A stretch of 64,000 nucleotides of DNA, from positions 1,080,357 to 1,144,356 of the forward strand of contig JAYKAV010000023.1 in NCBI GenBank assembly GCA_035582835.1. The letters run 5' to 3'. Shown here piece after piece: positions 60,375 through 64,000 of the stretch. Origin of the DNA: Phoebastria nigripes (taxonomy: Eukaryota; Chordata; Aves; Procellariiformes; Diomedeidae). The position numbers and the translations under genes were made by a program. Positions within the stretch are counted from its first letter, which is position 1; each line of letters opens with the position of its first letter. The notes beneath the pieces are model-generated. The model saw nothing but the letters and a program-made list of their open reading frames with translations, did no database searches and was not told the origin of the DNA.

Positions 60375-62124
60375 TTGCTTATATTTGCCAGTAGTTAGAT
60401 CCATGATTTGTCAAATTTTAGCAGCTGTTTTTGGGGGCGGGGGAGGGGGGTGAAGAGGTTATACAAAAATCTTTTCAGGTCTTCCTTAGTGTGTCATAAG
60501 AGAATAAAAAAACAGAGTGAAAACCCCTTTTCTCCTTGTTTGCATATCACTTCTCAAGCTATAGCATTATAACATTATTGAAAACGTAACATTTCAGAGG
60601 ACTGGTTCTACTACAGATGAACCCAAGCACATTGCTAGTGAATCAAATAACCTGCCTTCCCAATGGGGAAAAATCTTGTGAAATCCAACTATGTGGTCAG
60701 TAGTTTATGAGCTGCTCTTTCAGTGAGAAGAAAATATCCTCTGTCAATCTGTCTCACTTGATCTGGGGTTTTTGGATTGCATATAGGCATTTGATGTGTT
60801 TGGGGCTTTTGTTGTATTTCATTTGGTTCTCACTTCCTTGTTCAAACCACTGTGGGACTGGGAAGGTTTGCATGGAGAGAGACCATGTAGTTAGAACTTC
60901 AAAACCAGCTGCTGTGTGTGAAATGAGAATGCTGATTTGAAGGACTGTGCTGCTTGATTTAGGGTAAAGTGCTCTGGAAATCCAGGTGTTTCCTGTGACT
61001 GTTCTTAGCTGTAGCTAGGCTGTTAATTTAGGTGAAGTTTAAGCAGCTTTTTGAAGTTGTCGCTATGATCAACCATTCAGACATTATCTACAGCTTATCT
61101 TGATACAATTAACAGTTCCAAAGTGTTCACCAAAGATTTTTGATGACACTATTGAAGAGGCTTAATAATCGCAGTACTCTATTTTGTACACAGTACTATT
61201 TTATTGTAGTCATCTGTTCTTTGATAAGTGGGTAAAGAATTTATTAACATTTTGTGGTTGTTGCTGGTACTGTGAATATTTATCCTTTTGATCCAAACTA
61301 TCTTACATCGTGAGTATTCAGTGTTCCTAGAACATCACAACTTTGAGTGGTTGTATTAAATCTGTTAGGAAAAAGTAGCTATTAAAGAATTATGGCATCC
61401 AACCATTAGTGAGTTTCTGGCAAGATTGCCAGTCTGAAACAATTGTCTCCAGTGCCTCTTGGATAACAATAACTAATCCTTCCTAATATATTTGGTGCTT
61501 TCCTGAATTTATTTTTAACATGTAGAATTTCTGAGACATGGGTAATGCTGTAAATAACTAATCCAGCCTCACCAGCACCCAAAAGCAGCACATCCCAGTT
61601 TAGGTTACCTATCACAGGTTGCTTTGACAATGACAAAGTAGCACTTGTGTTGCAGAGTTTTTTGCCTATTTAGAGGCATGCTTTTAGCTCTTTGACTTGT
61701 GCCTTGCATATGTGTAAGTGGAGGAGGTGACAGCATATGGCTATTGGGATGATGCTTGTTGGCCAACATCAGTTAATTCTCCTTTCTGGAAAAAAGGGTA
61801 CTAGGCCAGAAGAATAAATGCTCTGGCTCTATTTCTACCTTGAGGTATGTATTTCATTTCCAAGGCCAGAAGAGTAGGTGCTTGGAAGATCCTTATCTCA
61901 TGTANTGAAGAATTTGGAGGGATGCAGTGAAATGTGGGAGTTGGGGAAGAAGATGGCTGTGATCAAGGTAAATGGTTAGTGTCTGTGTCCTAGTAAATGA
62001 TTTCAGTGTCTGCCCTTTTTTCTGTGGGGAATGAAACAAGGTGCCTAAACTGTTTCTTTTATAGGCGGCTGTTAATTGTCTGCGCTTTATGTATGCTTTA
62101 CTTGAAAGCTGTCAGCTCTACATA

Positions 62125-62157
62125 TTGAGTGAAGTGTGTAGAGCACACTTCACTCAA
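62125..62157. repeat. perfect 14-bp inverted repeat, 5-nt spacer
   Basis: TTGAGTGAAGTGTG (62125-62138) and CACACTTCACTCAA (62144-62157) are exact reverse complements around TAGAG. RNA from either strand would form a strong hairpin. It is not part of a recognised repeat. Confidence 0.95.
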
Positions 62158-64000
62158 CTCCAGTTCAAGTGGAAAATGCCACCTAAACAGAAGGGACTAA
62201 TGCAAAATCTAAGTATTCTTTTAACATAGCATTGTGTAGCTTCCTATACACTTCAAGAAAACCAAACTGGAGGGAGAAGAGGGAGAGTCAGTTTTTCTGA
62301 CATTATGGGAAATCAGCAGGGTTTTGAACTCTGCTGTCTGTTGATCTCTTGAGCTAACATAGTGATTCATAGCAGCAGTCACCTGTCGCTCCATGCCATG
62401 AATTTCTGATTATATTACACAACTGGGCTTCTGCAAACTTGATGAGAAATGGATGTTGCTCATGTGCTGCTGGCCACAGTTATCATGGGTATTGCTTCCT
62501 TCCCATAGTACACTTTATTCCTTCTGTCTTCTGTATGTGCAGGATTATCTGACTTCATTCATAGGATTCAGTGCTCTGACAGACTTATTTCTAATGTTTT
62601 GTGCTGCTGACACGATGAACAAAAGAATTGTGCGTTGGCGTGCCCTTGTAACTTAACTTGTCATCACTCTGCCTCTTGCNTATTCATCTGGATTTGTACT
62701 GAAGAGATACTCAGTGCCCTCTTAAAGGATTTCATGCCTATTTCTGCTGGTGGCAGAAAACTGACAAGCTTCTGAGAGTCTGTTACTTGAGGTGCCTCAA
62801 GTTTGGGGAAGGGTGGAGATGTAGACTGTGCCTTCCTCTTGAGCTTGACCCTGTCCCTCCCGTTCTAGTTCCTGCCTCTGTTGGTGCTGGTACTTGAAAC
62901 GGGGTGTTTATTGAGCAAGAGCCTTTCCATTCTCTGGCTACTCAGGCTTGATTTACTGATTTTTTTTCAAGGAAAAAAACTGCACAGACGTATTCATACC
63001 ATGGAGTCCAGGTCTTCCTGCAAATTGTCTGTTCACAGTGATGTTATTGTCTATGTGGTAAAATACTCATTAGCCCATGGATTGTAGGAGACTCAATCTG
63101 CCTGACTACAGAGGCTCTTGACTAGTATTTCTGTTGGCAAAACCGTGGTCTCAGTTAATTCTGAAAGGCAACTTAGAGAAAAGGTGATAAATTCTTCATC
63201 GAGATTTTTACTTGATTATGGTTTCCCATCTTGGGGAAAAAAAAAAAAATTCAAGTTGCATGTAACTTGTTTAGACTATTGAAAGTCCTTTGGATTATNT
63301 TACATGCCACAAAATAGCCTGACTGTAGTAGTAGCTACGGTTACCAATTTCTGTTTGTATCTGTCCTCAAGTTTCACATACCTAGGGAAATCCATCTGAT
63401 CGTACCTGCTTGGTATGAAGCTCTTTGTGCACAGGAACTAAGGTGACTGAGCCACCAAGTAATCCTTTCTCAAGTCAGCTTCTTTTGCTTCTGGACAGAC
63501 ATCAAAGAAATCCTTTGTGCCAGGTCACTAATTAGAGCCCTGTGACTATCCCATTAATTTGGCTGTAGACTCCTATAGTGAGTTAATTGGTATGTTCATG
63601 GTTCCATCTTACGATACCTTTATATTTTTTTTTCCAGAATGAGAGGAACAAAGTTAACTGTAAACTTCATCTTGTGAAAGATAAGGATGTTTATGTACAC
63701 ATTTTTTTAAACTTATATGAAGGGAATAATCTTTAAATACTTTCATATTGTACATTGTTCTCATACTTTCCCCATAATAATCTCGTCTGGGATTGAAAGA
63801 AATTTGCAAGTAAGAATGCAATTGTAAGGTCTGTGTTTATGTAAAGCACAAAAGAGGGGGGGGGGGAAAAGTGATTGAACTGTGAAGTGGCTAAAGATTG
63901 TTCTTAGAAATACTAGTTCTTGTTTCCTTGTGGCCTGCTACTTAATAAATAAATGATGAAAACTCCAGACCCTCAAACTTCAGTTGCCATTCACAAGTTG

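Larger units (their letters stand above)
58090..64000 (+). other. TBC1D14: TBC1D14 intron 3, 5' part
   Basis: This runs from the GTATTT donor to the window edge without the next expected coding exon. It contains a near-900-bp minus-strand CR1 (58327-59185), the solo LTR (59802-60369), a perfect 14-bp inverted repeat (62125-62157) and a G11 run (about 63856-63866). The intervals 60,380-62,100 and 62,200-63,840 are otherwise unremarkable. Confidence 0.75.

Noticed and set aside
60598..60681. Possible TBC1D14 exon after a TTTCAG acceptor, in phase with exon 3
   Set aside because: The reading ends in TGA after 27 codons and does not match the expected EYEDKAGRP continuation. There is no donor or nearby poly(A) signal.
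63638..63736. Possible exon after TTTTTTTTTCCAG, open for 32 codons
   Set aside because: The residues do not resemble TBC1D14 and no donor precedes the stop. A pyrimidine tract plus CAG is common in intronic DNA.
1..64000. CRISPR arrays, operons, tRNA or rRNA genes
   Set aside because: No regularly spaced repeats, no bacterial gene packing, and no cloverleaf or rRNA sequence that I could recognise. The window is a vertebrate intron-rich locus.

Overview
The window looks like a bird nuclear genome. It has long introns with GT-AG splice sites, many CR1 LINE fragments carrying the avian 3' end (a 'gtcatctagtcca' core and an 'attctgtgattctg' type tail), an avian ERVL-type solo LTR, and two genes I recognise as neighbours on human 4p16.1. 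The CR1 and LTR types suggest a neoavian rather than a galliform bird, but that is inference. Isolated Ns and one 10-N gap mark it as a draft assembly.

Positions 1 to about 27,665 hold the 3' part of KIAA0232, a large uncharacterised phosphoprotein-like gene of the DUF4603 family, on the + strand. Six coding exons are visible (4538-4604, 6009-6090, 7678-10975, 21831-21939, 24044-24141, 25027-25206). Their phases join without a break into about 1,277 residues ending at the natural stop. The N-terminal exons lie upstream of the window. A 3' UTR of about 2.4 kb ends near a poly(A) signal at 27643. The 10.9-kb intron 10976-21830 holds several CR1 copies, an unexplained 66-bp direct duplication and a GC-richer segment.

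Positions 27,665 to about 34,900 are intergenic. I find no gene there, only a poly(A) tract with the assembly gap, a short tandem duplication and a possible ancient repeat tail.

Positions 34,900-36,070 form a CpG island with GC boxes and a YY1-like site: the promoter and first exon of TBC1D14, + strand. Coding exons at 35686-35728, 41250-41985 and 57969-58089 give the first 300 codons, in phase. The catalytic-type TBC domain lies beyond the window. Human TBC1D14 is a RAB11-linked regulator of recycling endosomes and autophagy. The introns carry an ancient CR1, younger CR1s, a 568-bp solo LTR with a 5-bp target-site duplication, and perfect inverted repeats.

The most useful observations are these. 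(1) One KIAA0232 exon is preceded by AC instead of AG, although the homologous reading starts exactly there. (2) The human TBC1D14 initiator Met position is Thr here, while an upstream exon provides an in-phase ATG, so the bird protein may have a different N-terminus. (3) There are several unexplained duplications and perfect hairpins. I see no new multi-gene system; this is a conventional two-gene vertebrate locus.
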